DNA from: an uncultured Clostridia bacterium
Lineage (GTDB): Bacteria; Bacillota; Clostridia; Christensenellales; Borkfalkiaceae
Assembly: GCA_944368925.1 (NCBI GenBank)
Contig: CALVXG010000003.1
Location: 62,001 to 126,000 of the forward strand
Reading direction: 5' to 3'
Length of the DNA: 64,000 nt
Made by a program: the position numbers and the translations under genes. How positions within the stretch are numbered: position 1 is the first letter of the stretch; the number at the start of each line of letters is the position of its first letter. Positions 9,048-17,870 of the stretch are shown one piece after another. The notes under the pieces are model-generated. The model made no database searches. It saw nothing but the letters and a program-made list of their open reading frames with translations, and had not been told where the DNA came from.

Positions 9048-12000
9048 ATCTCTCCCCTCCTTCTCCGTACGATACGGATGATCTCTTCCTGCGTCACCTT
9101 GCTCTCCGTGCGCGCCGCGCCGCCGCATTCGAACCCGCACACGCTCCCGTACGGACAATACTTGCACGCCCCTTCGTACGGCGATACCGCGATGCACCCC
9201 GCTTCCGTTTCCTTTGCGCATTGCTGCGCCGCCAACACCGAATAGTACAAAAATGCGTCAAAATCTGCTTCGCTGAGCATCTTTTTACCCTTTTTTCCGA
9301 AATATGCGTCGATATAGCGGCTCTTCTTGCCCTGCTCCACCGTCTTGTCGCTCATCCGCACCACTTCGTCGCTCTCCAACGTGTACCCCTGCATGCGGAA
9401 CGCCGCATCTTCCGCCTTGTCGCGGAAAGACACTTTCGCAGGGAAATAATACGCCCCCGCAGGCTTCGAACCGCGCGACGCCGCCGACAAATACAGTTCC
9501 AACTGCAATTTCCGCCCCGTATAGTACGGCTCGGGCTTCGCGTCGAACACGCCCGTCTTGTAATCTATCACGCGCGTGTACTCTCCCCCGCGGTCCACAC
9601 GGTCGATCTTCCCCGCCAGCGCGATCCCGTCCGTCAGCGGGATCCCCGCAAACAGCGAATCATTATACCCGAACGACTTCTCCGCCGCATACACCCGAAA
9701 CTCCGAATCCGCCAGCGACGCATACATATTCCCGCAGATCTCCATCGCTTCCCTGCGCAACGATTCCGCCGAATACCCGCCCGTCGGCGTGTCGGCAAGA
9801 TAACTGTACGGCGGCTTCGCCAAAAGTTCGCGGATCTGCCCGTCCGTAAACTCCGCACAGGCATCGCGGTCGGGAAGTTCGCCCGCTTTCTCCGCCACGC
9901 GCCGCAAAAGTTCATGCATGAAATCCCCCGTATCCGCGGGCCGCACGCTCATCTCCTCGCGCTCGGAAAGCCGCAGTCCTCTCTGCGCGAAATTGCGGTA
10001 AGGACATTCGAAATACCCTTCCACCAGCGTGGGCGCCACCTGCGCCCTGCCCCGCAGCAGCACCTGCGCCGCCTCCGCCGAAAAGGGCGCGGCAGGCTCA
10101 GCGGGGAACAACAGCGGATCGGGCGCCGCGCCGCGCTCTTTCAGCGCCGCGTATATTCCCGTATGCTCCGCAAAATCTCCCTTCCCGCGGCGGAATTCGT
10201 CCGCTCGCTGCAAAAGTTCGCGCACCGCGGGGATATATTCGGACGCCGTGTCCGCCAGATACCGCACGTACGCCGCATGCCCTTCCCTGCCGCCGCGCGA
10301 AAGCACCGCGCGGTTGATCGGCGCGAGCGGCTTTTTGTCCTGCCTTTGAAACAGCGCACAGACTTCGCCGATCACTTCGCTGCGCTTGCGCTCCTCTCCG
10401 CCTTCGGAAAGCGGATAACTCAGATACAGCCGCTCCGTAAAACCGCAGATCGCCAGCGCCACGTTTTCGCGCGTGCGCGCGTTGATCTCGCGGATCTTCG
10501 GCGTGACCTCCACCTGCAGCGTGCGCAGGCGGTCGATGTCGCGATCCGAAATGAGCGCCGTGTCCGCACCGTACATCGGCACATCGTCCGTCAGCCCCGC
10601 AGCAAACACGATTTCAGACGCGGGACGTCTGCTCTCGCTGATATCCCCCACAAACACCGCATCCAGATACTGCGGAATCAGCGAGATCTCCAACGCATCC
10701 AGCGCCTGCGCCAATACCGACGCAAACTCTTCCGCGGGCATTTTCGTATCTTCCGCCAACTCCTCCGCTTCGTCCAAAACGCGCAATATGCTCTCCAACC
10801 CGCGCGAAAAATAACTGCTTTCCGCCAAGAGCCCCTGCTCTTCCAGCGCCGCGGCGAGCTTCTCCTGCGTCTCTTCGCAGGAGAATTTATCCAAAAGCCT
10901 TCGCACAAGGCGGCAATACTCGCCGCCCGTCATGCTCGCCGACGCCCCTTCAAAGGCCGAAAGCAGCCTTTCCCGCTCGGCGCAAAGCACTTCCCGCTCC
11001 GCTTCCGCCTGCTGCCTTTCCGCCCCCTTGCTCTCCTGCGCGATCTCCTTGACCGCGCGCTTGCATCCGCCGCGAAAATTCGCAAATTGTAACAAATAAT
11101 TGCGGTACGTATCCCTGTTTTTGCGTTCACCGCCAAAAAACAGATTCCCGATAAACGCGTCCGCGTCGGCGGGGTCGAACCCTTCCGAAAGCATGGAAAA
11201 CCACCCCAGCACAAACCTGCACAGAGGATGCTTGGCGACGCTTTTCTTTACGTCCGCATAGTACGGGATCCTGTATTCGGCGAAGATTTTCTGAAGGCTC
11301 ACGCCGTAGCCCGCCACGTCCGAAAGGTACAAAGAGATGTCTTTCCAGCGCGCCCCGCGGTACACTTCCGCGCGCATGGCCGCCGCTATGAACCGCAATT
11401 CGTCTTCGGGATCGGACGCCTCGAAAATATGCACGCGCCCCGTTTCCTTCGGTATCGGATACGCGGGGTCAAACAGCGTGCGCCGCAATGCTTCCGCTTC
11501 GGGTATAAGATCGGAAGGCAAAAATATCTTTTCGCATTCCGCGCCCGCGCGCCGTACGTATTTTTCAAACGCAAGCACCGCTTCGTTCGTATAGACGGAC
11601 TCCTCTCCGCCGATGAGCACCGCCGAAACTTCCGCCCCGCTGCGGCACGCCGCCAAAATCCCCTCCGCCGCCTGCCGCGTAAAGGAGGAAAACCCCGCAA
11701 AACAGATGTGCGCCCCTTTCAGCTTCTGCCTTCCGATCGCGGCAGGCAACAGCGCCAGCACCCCGCTTTCGTCCAGATACCCCTTGTCCAAAAACGCGAG
11801 GTATTCGCGGTATACGAGCGCAATATCTCCCAATTTTTCCGCCAAAAGCTTGTCCGCTTCCGCCCGCGCCTCTTCCAGCATTTCGGGCGTGACCAGCGCC
11901 GCCCGCAGCTGCGCAATCGTCTCGTACAGTCCCGCCGCACACCCCGACGGATTCTTGCCGAAACATTTCAGCTCCCCCGCAAGGTGCGAGGCAATCCCCC

Positions 12001-12241
12001 CGACCACCAGCACCGATCCCTGTTTGGTAAGCACTTTCCGCGGCGTGCCGTCATCCAGAAAACGCGCAAACGTCGTCACCCTCACGTCAAACACCGCCCC
12101 CTGCGCCGAGGCCGCCGCCCGCTCCGCTTCCAGCGTCAGCCTGTCTTCGCAAAATACGAGAACTTTGCGCCCCCGCACAAGATTCTTCAGATGATCCGTC
12201 AGCGCGTTCAGCGTCGGCGCTATGTATATTCTGACTTTCAT
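9044..12241 (-). CDS. addB: ATP-dependent deoxyribonuclease subunit B (AddB)
   Basis: AddB has an inactivated helicase fold plus a second nuclease, and partners AddA in the AddAB end-resection complex. The 1065-residue form ends with a RecB-like nuclease (RVIDYKTGVFD). Cysteines expected for its iron-sulfur clasp are seen: one in GYFECPYRNFA, and a C-terminal cluster ACKYCPYGSVCGFEC. The start MKVRIYIAP at 12241 is preferred over an in-frame ATG at 12280. The latter lies inside the promoter -10 region, while the chosen start has GGGGA about 10 nt upstream. First gene of the addB-addA operon. Confidence 0.95.
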   Translation of the reverse strand: MKVRIYIAPTLNALTDHLKNLVRGRKVLVFCEDRLTLEAERAAASAQGAVFDVRVTTFARFLDDGTPRKVLTKQGSVLVVGGIASHLAGELKCFGKNPSGCAAGLYETIAQLRAALVTPEMLEEARAEADKLLAEKLGDIALVYREYLAFLDKGYLDESGVLALLPAAIGRQKLKGAHICFAGFSSFTRQAAEGILAACRSGAEVSAVLIGGEESVYTNEAVLAFEKYVRRAGAECEKIFLPSDLIPEAEALRRTLFDPAYPIPKETGRVHIFEASDPEDELRFIAAAMRAEVYRGARWKDISLYLSDVAGYGVSLQKIFAEYRIPYYADVKKSVAKHPLCRFVLGWFSMLSEGFDPADADAFIGNLFFGGERKNRDTYRNYLLQFANFRGGCKRAVKEIAQESKGAERQQAEAEREVLCAERERLLSAFEGASASMTGGEYCRLVRRLLDKFSCEETQEKLAAALEEQGLLAESSYFSRGLESILRVLDEAEELAEDTKMPAEEFASVLAQALDALEISLIPQYLDAVFVGDISESRRPASEIVFAAGLTDDVPMYGADTALISDRDIDRLRTLQVEVTPKIREINARTRENVALAICGFTERLYLSYPLSEGGEERKRSEVIGEVCALFQRQDKKPLAPINRAVLSRGGREGHAAYVRYLADTASEYIPAVRELLQRADEFRRGKGDFAEHTGIYAALKERGAAPDPLLFPAEPAAPFSAEAAQVLLRGRAQVAPTLVEGYFECPYRNFAQRGLRLSEREEMSVRPADTGDFMHELLRRVAEKAGELPDRDACAEFTDGQIRELLAKPPYSYLADTPTGGYSAESLRREAMEICGNMYASLADSEFRVYAAEKSFGYNDSLFAGIPLTDGIALAGKIDRVDRGGEYTRVIDYKTGVFDAKPEPYYTGRKLQLELYLSAASRGSKPAGAYYFPAKVSFRDKAEDAAFRMQGYTLESDEVVRMSDKTVEQGKKSRYIDAYFGKKGKKMLSEADFDAFLYYSVLAAQQCAKETEAGCIAVSPYEGACKYCPYGSVCGFECGGAARTESKVTQEEIIRIVRRRRGEI

Positions 12242-12278
12242 TTCTTTCTTTTCCCCGCCGTTCGGCCGTATTTTTTTC

Positions 12279-12307
12279 ATTATAACATATTTTCACCGAT
12301 TTTTTAA
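12279..12307 (-). promoter_or_regulatory. Promoter of addB-addA
   Basis: Minus strand TTAAAA (12302-12307), 17 bp, TATAAT (12279-12284). The -10 is perfect and the -35 is poor. Its position rules out the upstream addB start at 12280. Confidence 0.6.
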
Positions 12308-12327
12308 GTATTTCCCCGTATTTTGTT

Positions 12328-12356
12328 TTTACAAAATCTCCCGTTTATGCTATACT
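12328..12356 (+). promoter_or_regulatory. Promoter of the lipoprotein gene
   Basis: TTTACA (12328-12333), 17 bp, TATACT (12351-12356), 44 nt upstream of the ATG at 12400. Confidence 0.75.
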
Positions 12357-12399
12357 TGTATTTGATATCTTTCTCTCGAAAGAAACGGAGTATTGAAAC

Positions 12400-13494
12400 A
12401 TGAAAAAGAAAGCAGCAATTTTAGCGGTCTTATTGTGCGGCGTGTTCCTGTTTGCCGCCTGCACCGCCATGGTCCCCACCGATTTTTCCGCCAACTGGCT
12501 GAAAAACCCGAGCAGCGTCGACGACCCGAATTATTACGAAAAACTTGTCTACAGCGTCGGCACTTCTTCTTCCGACGTCAAGGAGAGCATCTCCAAAGTT
12601 GAAGTCGATCCCGATCACAGCAGTCTCGTTCTGGAAACCGAAAAGACAAGTTTTTCCCGCAACGGACAGACTTATACAAACGTCTATAAAATGACTTACA
12701 CGCTCACGCTCAGCGCCACCTATTACTACGTGGACAAAAACGGAAACGAAATGAAAGTCGTCTCTTTCGGCGGCGAGAACGACACGTCCGACAACGACTT
12801 CGACAATGCGGCCTCCGTTGTGCGCGAAGTGTATTTCCACACGGCGGACAAAGATCTGCAGCCCATTTACAGCAAGACGACCGTGTTTTCCTATTCCCCT
12901 ACGGGCATGAACGGCAGCCACGTCGATCTCTATTCTTATGTCGATGAGATCGATTACGACGCGGAATGCACGACGGCGACCGTCAAACGCACCGATCTTT
13001 GGGGCGACCTTTCCGCCGAAGAACGCAAGGTAAACGACTACCTGTCCAAGACCTCCGCCTCGGCCATCGACACGAAAATTTCCAACCTTCAGAAAAACTA
13101 TACGTTCGTCGACGACGCGCAGTCATTCTTTGCGCTTCGCGGGATCAATTACTCGGAAAACAGCTCCACGACCCTCGCCACGACTGCCGTGAGCACCAAC
13201 CTGAATACGCTGACCCTCACCGCTTCCTGCTCGGAAATCGTGGAAAGCAAGGGCAATTTCCTGCTCGACGGAACACAGCTTTCCGACCAGAGCATCAGCT
13301 GCGCCAACGTATCCGTCTCATTGTCGGGCAACGGCTCCAACAACGGCGCCGCCCATAAACTGCTCATCGCGCAGAAGACTTCCGATACGCGCAGCGACTA
13401 CTATGCCCTGCCCCTGCATATCGAATCTCCCAGCCTCACGTTCGGCATGCTCTACACGCTTACGTCCGCAACGCACACCAGGGAAGCCGAATAA
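12400..13494 (+). CDS. Predicted lipoprotein, function unknown
   Basis: The 364-residue protein starts with a lipoprotein signal peptide: a KKK charged start, a hydrophobic core, and lipobox LFAAC with Cys21. It should be anchored to the outer face of the membrane. The remainder is polar, Thr/Ser/Asp-rich and beta-prone, with no recognised domain or catalytic motif. It is transcribed alone, divergently from addB, with a clear promoter and an immediate rho-independent terminator. A substrate-binding or structural role is possible, but nothing shows which. Confidence 0.8.
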   Translation: MKKKAAILAVLLCGVFLFAACTAMVPTDFSANWLKNPSSVDDPNYYEKLVYSVGTSSSDVKESISKVEVDPDHSSLVLETEKTSFSRNGQTYTNVYKMTYTLTLSATYYYVDKNGNEMKVVSFGGENDTSDNDFDNAASVVREVYFHTADKDLQPIYSKTTVFSYSPTGMNGSHVDLYSYVDEIDYDAECTTATVKRTDLWGDLSAEERKVNDYLSKTSASAIDTKISNLQKNYTFVDDAQSFFALRGINYSENSSTTLATTAVSTNLNTLTLTASCSEIVESKGNFLLDGTQLSDQSISCANVSVSLSGNGSNNGAAHKLLIAQKTSDTRSDYYALPLHIESPSLTFGMLYTLTSATHTREAE

Positions 13495-13511
13495 CGCAAA
13501 AGAACTTTCCC

Positions 13512-13545
13512 GCCCGCAGCGCTCAACGCGCTGCGGGCCTTTTTT
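13512..13545 (+). terminator. Terminator of the lipoprotein gene
   Basis: Arms 13512-13522 and 13528-13538 form a perfect 11-bp GC stem with a 5-nt loop, followed by CTTTTTT. Confidence 0.9.
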
Positions 13546-13589
13546 ATCTTTTCCGCAAATATTCGCCCGTTCCTTTCAAAACTTTGCCG

Positions 13590-13632
13590 CCCGTGCGCCG
13601 TCTGCCCCGCAGACGGCGCACGGGATTTTTTG
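13590..13632 (+). terminator. Second terminator hairpin
   Basis: A perfect 15-bp stem (13590-13604 / 13610-13624) is followed by ATTTTTTG, only 45 nt past the previous terminator. The rest of the 340-base gap 13495-13834 holds no gene I can support. Confidence 0.85.
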
Positions 13633-13834
13633 TTGCACCGCTTTCATAAGTCATGGCAGTCGCCTTTTTTCTTTTAACGCGCATTCTTCTTTCTTTCATA
13701 AATGTGGCTTCTTCGACCTTTCCGCCTGCCCGTTTATTCGGACTTCCCGTCTCTGTCTGCATATTTCGACAGGATTTCACGCAAACTGACAAGGAAAGAC
13801 CCACTCGACGAAAAAATAAAGGGAAGGCGATTTT

Positions 13835-14527
13835 ATGAACACGGGATACATAAAATTCAAATATGCGGCAGACTTTATTTTCGCGCTGCTCGGATTGGTT
13901 CTTCTTTCGCCGCTCTTGTTGGGAGCCGCAATCGCCATAAAATGCGAAAGCCGAGGGCGGGTGCTCCTGCGGCAGCGGCGGACGGGACAATACGGAAAAA
14001 AATTTTACTGCTATAAATTCCGCACCATGACGGGCGCCGACATCGAATTCGATAAAAACGCGAGCGTGATCCGCGAAGATAATCCTCACCTGACCAAAAC
14101 GGGCAAATTTTTGCGCAAGTTCAAGATCGACGAGCTTCCTCAGCTTGTCAACGTCTTAAAGGGGGAGATGTGTCTGATCGCGCCGCGCCCGCTCCTTCCC
14201 GTCTACGACGGCGACTACGAGCCGTGGGAGCTGGTCAAATTCGAAATTCGCCCCGGAATCACGGGATTGGGACAAGTCTGCGGGAACGGATACCTTACCA
14301 TGAAAGACAGAAAATATTACGACGCCTACTATGCGATGCACGCGTCGCTGAAGCTGGACATTAAAATATTTTTACGCACGCTGGGCGTAATCGCGTTCGG
14401 AGAAGCGAAATACCTGCGGCCCGTCGGCAGGCAGGAATACCGCCGTTTAAAGCGCGAAGTCGAGCGCCGTTACACCGTGCGGCCGAAGACGGTGGCGCAC
14501 CTGCGTTCCACCTTTGCGGACAGGTAA
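13835..14527 (+). CDS. Lipid-linked sugar transferase (bacterial sugar transferase family)
   Basis: The 230-residue enzyme belongs to the monotopic phosphoglycosyl transferases (WcaJ/PglC type), which move a sugar phosphate onto undecaprenyl phosphate to start a surface glycan. One N-terminal hydrophobic segment (about residues 11-34) is followed by the diagnostic GKKFYCYKFRTM, the KFKIDELPQLVNVLKGEM core and the IAPRPLLP motif. GGGAAGG precedes the ATG. The next gene is a glycosyltransferase 5 nt downstream, so the pair probably initiates and extends a glycan. The sugar cannot be identified. Confidence 0.9.
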   Translation: MNTGYIKFKYAADFIFALLGLVLLSPLLLGAAIAIKCESRGRVLLRQRRTGQYGKKFYCYKFRTMTGADIEFDKNASVIREDNPHLTKTGKFLRKFKIDELPQLVNVLKGEMCLIAPRPLLPVYDGDYEPWELVKFEIRPGITGLGQVCGNGYLTMKDRKYYDAYYAMHASLKLDIKIFLRTLGVIAFGEAKYLRPVGRQEYRRLKREVERRYTVRPKTVAHLRSTFADR

Positions 14528-14532
14528 ACGTC

Positions 14533-15750
14533 ATGGCCTTTGTGTACCCGAAGAGCGGCAGGCTTCTCGCCGCGCAGATCATAGGAAACTGCACGTTGGG
14601 CGGCGTTACGGAGAGCATTCTTAACTACTACGCGCACATGGACAGATCGCGCTGGCAATTTGATTTTTTTGTGTACGAACCTTTGCCGAGCGCGCAAAAA
14701 AACGGAATGCGTACCGAGCAAAACGCGGCAAAAAGTTCTTTATCTTCCTTTGAAGAGCGCGTTAAAAAGATCGATGCGCAATCGCGCATCTTCACAATTC
14801 CGAGATTGGACACGCAATTTTATCGGGCCGTACCCGCTCTGAAAAAACTGTTTGAACGCGAAAATTACGCCGTGGTGCATTCGCACATGAGCGTCCTTTC
14901 GGCGTTCGCGCTGCCGCCCGCAAAAAGTGCGGGCGTCCCTGTGCGCATCTGCCACGCGCACAGCACCTTTGACAGGCATTCCGACCATTTCCCGATCAAG
15001 GCGGCCCTGCGCCCGTTTGCGGCAAAAGCCGCAAACGTACTGCTTGCCTGCGGGCCGCTCGCCGCAAAAAGCCTGTACCGCAAGCGGGCGGACGAAGCCG
15101 TCCTGCTCCCGAACGCGATCGACCTTGAAAGGTTTCAGCCCCTTTCCGCCGCAAAGCGGACGGCGCTGCGCGAAAAGCTGAGCCTTGACGGCTATACCTT
15201 TCTGTTCGTCGGGAGATTCGTCCGTCAGAAAAACCTTGCCTTTCTGCTCCGCGCCTTTGCGCGGCTGTGCGCTTACAATGATATCCCCGAAAAGCATGAA
15301 AAGGGCCTGCACAAGCCGACGCTCGTACTTGCGGGCGGCGGCCCCGAACAAACGCACCTTTTAACGCTTGCCGAAACACTCGGCATTGGGAAACGCGTGC
15401 AGTTTGTTCCGCCATGCGATCCCCTGCCATGGTATCGGGCGGCGGACGTGTTCGTACTTCCGTCCCTCTACGAGGGTCTGCCCGTCGCGGCGGCGGAGGC
15501 CCAGGCGGTCGACCTGCCCTGTCTCTTTTCGGACAAGATCGACCGCGGCGCGGATATCTGCCGCTTTGCCGAATTTCTGCCCCTTGACGAAGAGTTGTGG
15601 GCAAAGCGCATGCTTTTGCCGCGCGAACGAAGGAGCGGCGGCATACGAAAACTGCGCGAAGCGGGGTACGATATCCGCATGACGGCGCAAAAATTGGAGG
15701 AAATTTACGACCGCGCACTTACAAAAGCGCTCAACGTCGGGCGGCGCTGA
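14533..15750 (+). CDS. GT4-family glycosyltransferase
   Basis: The 405-residue protein has the GT-B fold pattern. The N-terminal domain contains the glycine-rich NCTLGGVTESI. The C-terminal nucleotide-sugar domain has LFVGRFVRQKN, LAGGGPE and the EGLPVAAAEAQ segment that carries the EX7E signature of GT4 enzymes. It should transfer a sugar from a nucleotide donor to a lipid- or glycan-linked acceptor. The start lies 5 nt after the sugar transferase stop, so the two are probably co-transcribed. No other surface-polysaccharide genes are nearby, making this an unusually small glycan locus. Confidence 0.88.
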   Translation: MAFVYPKSGRLLAAQIIGNCTLGGVTESILNYYAHMDRSRWQFDFFVYEPLPSAQKNGMRTEQNAAKSSLSSFEERVKKIDAQSRIFTIPRLDTQFYRAVPALKKLFERENYAVVHSHMSVLSAFALPPAKSAGVPVRICHAHSTFDRHSDHFPIKAALRPFAAKAANVLLACGPLAAKSLYRKRADEAVLLPNAIDLERFQPLSAAKRTALREKLSLDGYTFLFVGRFVRQKNLAFLLRAFARLCAYNDIPEKHEKGLHKPTLVLAGGGPEQTHLLTLAETLGIGKRVQFVPPCDPLPWYRAADVFVLPSLYEGLPVAAAEAQAVDLPCLFSDKIDRGADICRFAEFLPLDEELWAKRMLLPRERRSGGIRKLREAGYDIRMTAQKLEEIYDRALTKALNVGRR

Positions 15751-15821
15751 AAGAGTATGCACGCATAAAAATTTTGCGTCCGCACAAACTGAAAGTGCGA
15801 AAATACGCAACGGAGGCTGTC

Positions 15822-16259
15822 ATGGAAGAAATGAAATCCGGGAGCGAACTGCTCGCGGAAGTTTACAGGAATACGCACTACGCGCTGCAGTCCATATCGG
15901 ACATTCTGCCCGAAACGGAGGACGAAGCGCTGAAAGAAGAACTCAAAAAAATGCACGACGGGTACGAAAAGATCTCGGGAAAAGCGGCGCTTTATGCGCA
16001 CGAAAACAATATCGAGATCAAAGAACCCGGGCCCATCAAAAAAGCCATGATGTGGGGTTCCATCAAGATGAGCACGCTCAAAGACAATTCCCGCGCGCAC
16101 ATCGCCGAAATGATGACGCAGGGTACCGTCATGGGGATCACGGCGCTGACGCGCTCCATGAACGAATGCACGGGCGCCGACCGCGAAATTTTAGCGATCG
16201 CCGACGAGCTTTTGCACATGGAACAAACGTACGAACAGACACTCAAATCGTACCTTTAA
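15822..16259 (+). CDS. Small helical protein, ferritin-like four-helix type (uncharacterised)
   Basis: The start at 15822 is chosen for the GGAGG 6 nt upstream; longer in-frame readings overlap the glycosyltransferase. The 145-residue product is almost entirely helical: a helix with acidic residues (about 5-25), then one around 35-55 ending in HENN. A central AMMWGSIKM stretch precedes two long helices containing HIAEMMTQG and ELLHMEQTYEQ. Scattered His/Glu resemble ferritin-like bundles of the DUF2383 type, but I cannot confirm a full metal-binding set. It has no signal peptide. Possibly co-transcribed with the glycan genes; a strong terminator follows. Confidence 0.65.
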   Translation: MEEMKSGSELLAEVYRNTHYALQSISDILPETEDEALKEELKKMHDGYEKISGKAALYAHENNIEIKEPGPIKKAMMWGSIKMSTLKDNSRAHIAEMMTQGTVMGITALTRSMNECTGADREILAIADELLHMEQTYEQTLKSYL

Positions 16260-16268
16260 ATTTTTCAG

Positions 16269-16308
16269 ACGCGGCGGCGGAAAATTCTTTTTCCGCCGCC
16301 GCGTTTTC
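16269..16308 (+). terminator. Terminator after the helical protein gene
   Basis: A perfect 16-bp stem (16269-16284 / 16289-16304) is followed by TTTCC. Confidence 0.8.
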
Positions 16309-16310
16309 CG

Positions 16311-16339
16311 TTGACGAAATCATCGGAAACTGCTATCAT
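16311..16339 (+). promoter_or_regulatory. Promoter of the MATE gene
   Basis: TTGACG (16311-16316), 17 bp, TATCAT (16334-16339). It begins 7 nt after the preceding terminator stem. Confidence 0.75.
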
Positions 16340-16369
16340 TATGCAGCATCAAAGCATTCGGAGTGCGTT

Positions 16370-17764
16370 ATGAAAGCTCTCGATTTGGGAAATCAAAAAG
16401 TTTTATCCACCGTTTTACGGCTCGTCATACCCGCCATGATCGCGCAGCTCATCAACGTGCTGTATTCGATCGTAGACCGCATCTACGTGGGCAACATTGC
16501 GGGCATCGGCGATACCGCCCTCGCGGCGGTGGGCGTATGCGCACCCGTCGCCACGCTCATCTCTTCCTTTGCCTTTCTGATCGGCACGGGCGGCGCGCCC
16601 CTCTTTTCCATGGCGTTGGGCGAAAAAAAAGAAGCGCGCGCCTCTTCCATTCTCTCCAACGCCCTTTCGGCGCTCATCGCCCTCGCGCTCCTCGTCACCG
16701 CACTCGTATTTCTCTTCGAAGAACCCCTCCTGCGCACGTTCGGCGCCAGCGACACGACGTACGGCTACGCCCGCCAATACCTGCTCATCTATGCGGCGGG
16801 CTCGGTTTTTTCCATCACGGCCGTAGGCCTCAACCAATACATAACCGCGCAGGGCTATGCGGGCATCGGCATGGCGACCACGCTCATCGGCGCAGCGGCA
16901 AACATCGCGCTCGACCCGCTGTTTATCTTCGTATTCCGCATGAACGTCGCGGGAGCGGCGGCCGCCACCGTACTTTCCCAATTCCTTTCTTTTGTGTTCG
17001 TGCTCGTCTTTTTGCGGCTGAAAGGGACGAAAATCCGCCTTACAGTGCAGAAACCCGACTTTGCCGTCATCGGAAAAATCGTGCGGCTGGGGATCTCCCC
17101 CTTCCTGATCATGGCGACCGACAGCGTGATCATCATCGTTTCCAACGCCGTACTGCAGGCGCACGGCGGCGCGGACGGCGACAAGTGGATCACCGTCTCC
17201 ACCGTCGTGCAGGCGTTTTTCCAGCTCCTCACGATGCCCATGCTCGGCATCAGCACGGGTTCGCAGCCCGTACTCAGCTATAATTACGGCGCAAAAAACG
17301 AAAAGATCATACGCCGCGCCGAAAAGTATATCGTCTGTATGTGCCTCGTCTTCACCGTTTTCATGACGATCGTCTCCCTCTTTGCCGCAAAACCCTTCGT
17401 TTCCCTCTTTACCGATACCCCCGATCTCGTGGAAAAGAGCGTTTGGGGAATCCGCGTATTTATGCTCGGCGCCGTTCCCCTCTCCTTCCAATACGCCTTC
17501 GTCGACGGCCTTACCGCCCTCGGCCAGCCGCAGTTTGCCATCACCCTCTCCATGATGCGAAAACTCGTCGTCTTCCTCGGCTGCATCCTCGTTCTGCCCC
17601 TGTTTTTCGGCGTGCAGGCCGTCTTTTACGCCGAACCCGCCGCCGATATCTTTTCCGCCGTCCTCTCCACCGTCGTGTTTCTCATCGTGTTCCCGCGCAT
17701 TCTCAAAAAACGCATGAACACCCCTTCCGAAACGCAAAAACAAAGCAACGTACCCTCAAAATAA
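16370..17764 (+). CDS. MATE family efflux transporter
   Basis: The 464-residue, about 12-helix membrane protein has typical MATE sequence. The N-terminal PAMIAQLINVLYSIVDRIYVG motif region matches the family, and the first helix of the second half repeats it (ISPFLIMATDSVIIIVSNA). MATE proteins export drugs or metabolites using Na+ or H+ gradients. The start at 16370 follows GGAG by 7 nt and the promoter by 30 nt. A longer in-frame reading would overlap the previous gene and terminator. It is monocistronic. The substrate cannot be predicted. Confidence 0.93.
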   Translation: MKALDLGNQKVLSTVLRLVIPAMIAQLINVLYSIVDRIYVGNIAGIGDTALAAVGVCAPVATLISSFAFLIGTGGAPLFSMALGEKKEARASSILSNALSALIALALLVTALVFLFEEPLLRTFGASDTTYGYARQYLLIYAAGSVFSITAVGLNQYITAQGYAGIGMATTLIGAAANIALDPLFIFVFRMNVAGAAAATVLSQFLSFVFVLVFLRLKGTKIRLTVQKPDFAVIGKIVRLGISPFLIMATDSVIIIVSNAVLQAHGGADGDKWITVSTVVQAFFQLLTMPMLGISTGSQPVLSYNYGAKNEKIIRRAEKYIVCMCLVFTVFMTIVSLFAAKPFVSLFTDTPDLVEKSVWGIRVFMLGAVPLSFQYAFVDGLTALGQPQFAITLSMMRKLVVFLGCILVLPLFFGVQAVFYAEPAADIFSAVLSTVVFLIVFPRILKKRMNTPSETQKQSNVPSK

Positions 17765-17780
17765 CGTCGGATTTTCAAAG

Positions 17781-17820
17781 AACGGGAGGGCGCTCCGCAA
17801 AAGCGGAGCGCCCTCCCGTT
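17781..17820. terminator. Bidirectional terminator between MATE and M16 genes
   Basis: A perfect 18-bp stem (17781-17798 / 17803-17820) with loop AAAA sits between two convergent genes. Confidence 0.8.
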
Positions 17821-17870
17821 TGCCGCTTTATGCGGCAAAAAATACGCCGAACGATTTTTCCTTCGGCCTT

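Noticed and set aside
9048-9221. Upstream extension of addA by 58 codons
   Set aside because: The extension lies inside addB in another frame. The ATGA overlap gives a conventional start and N terminus.
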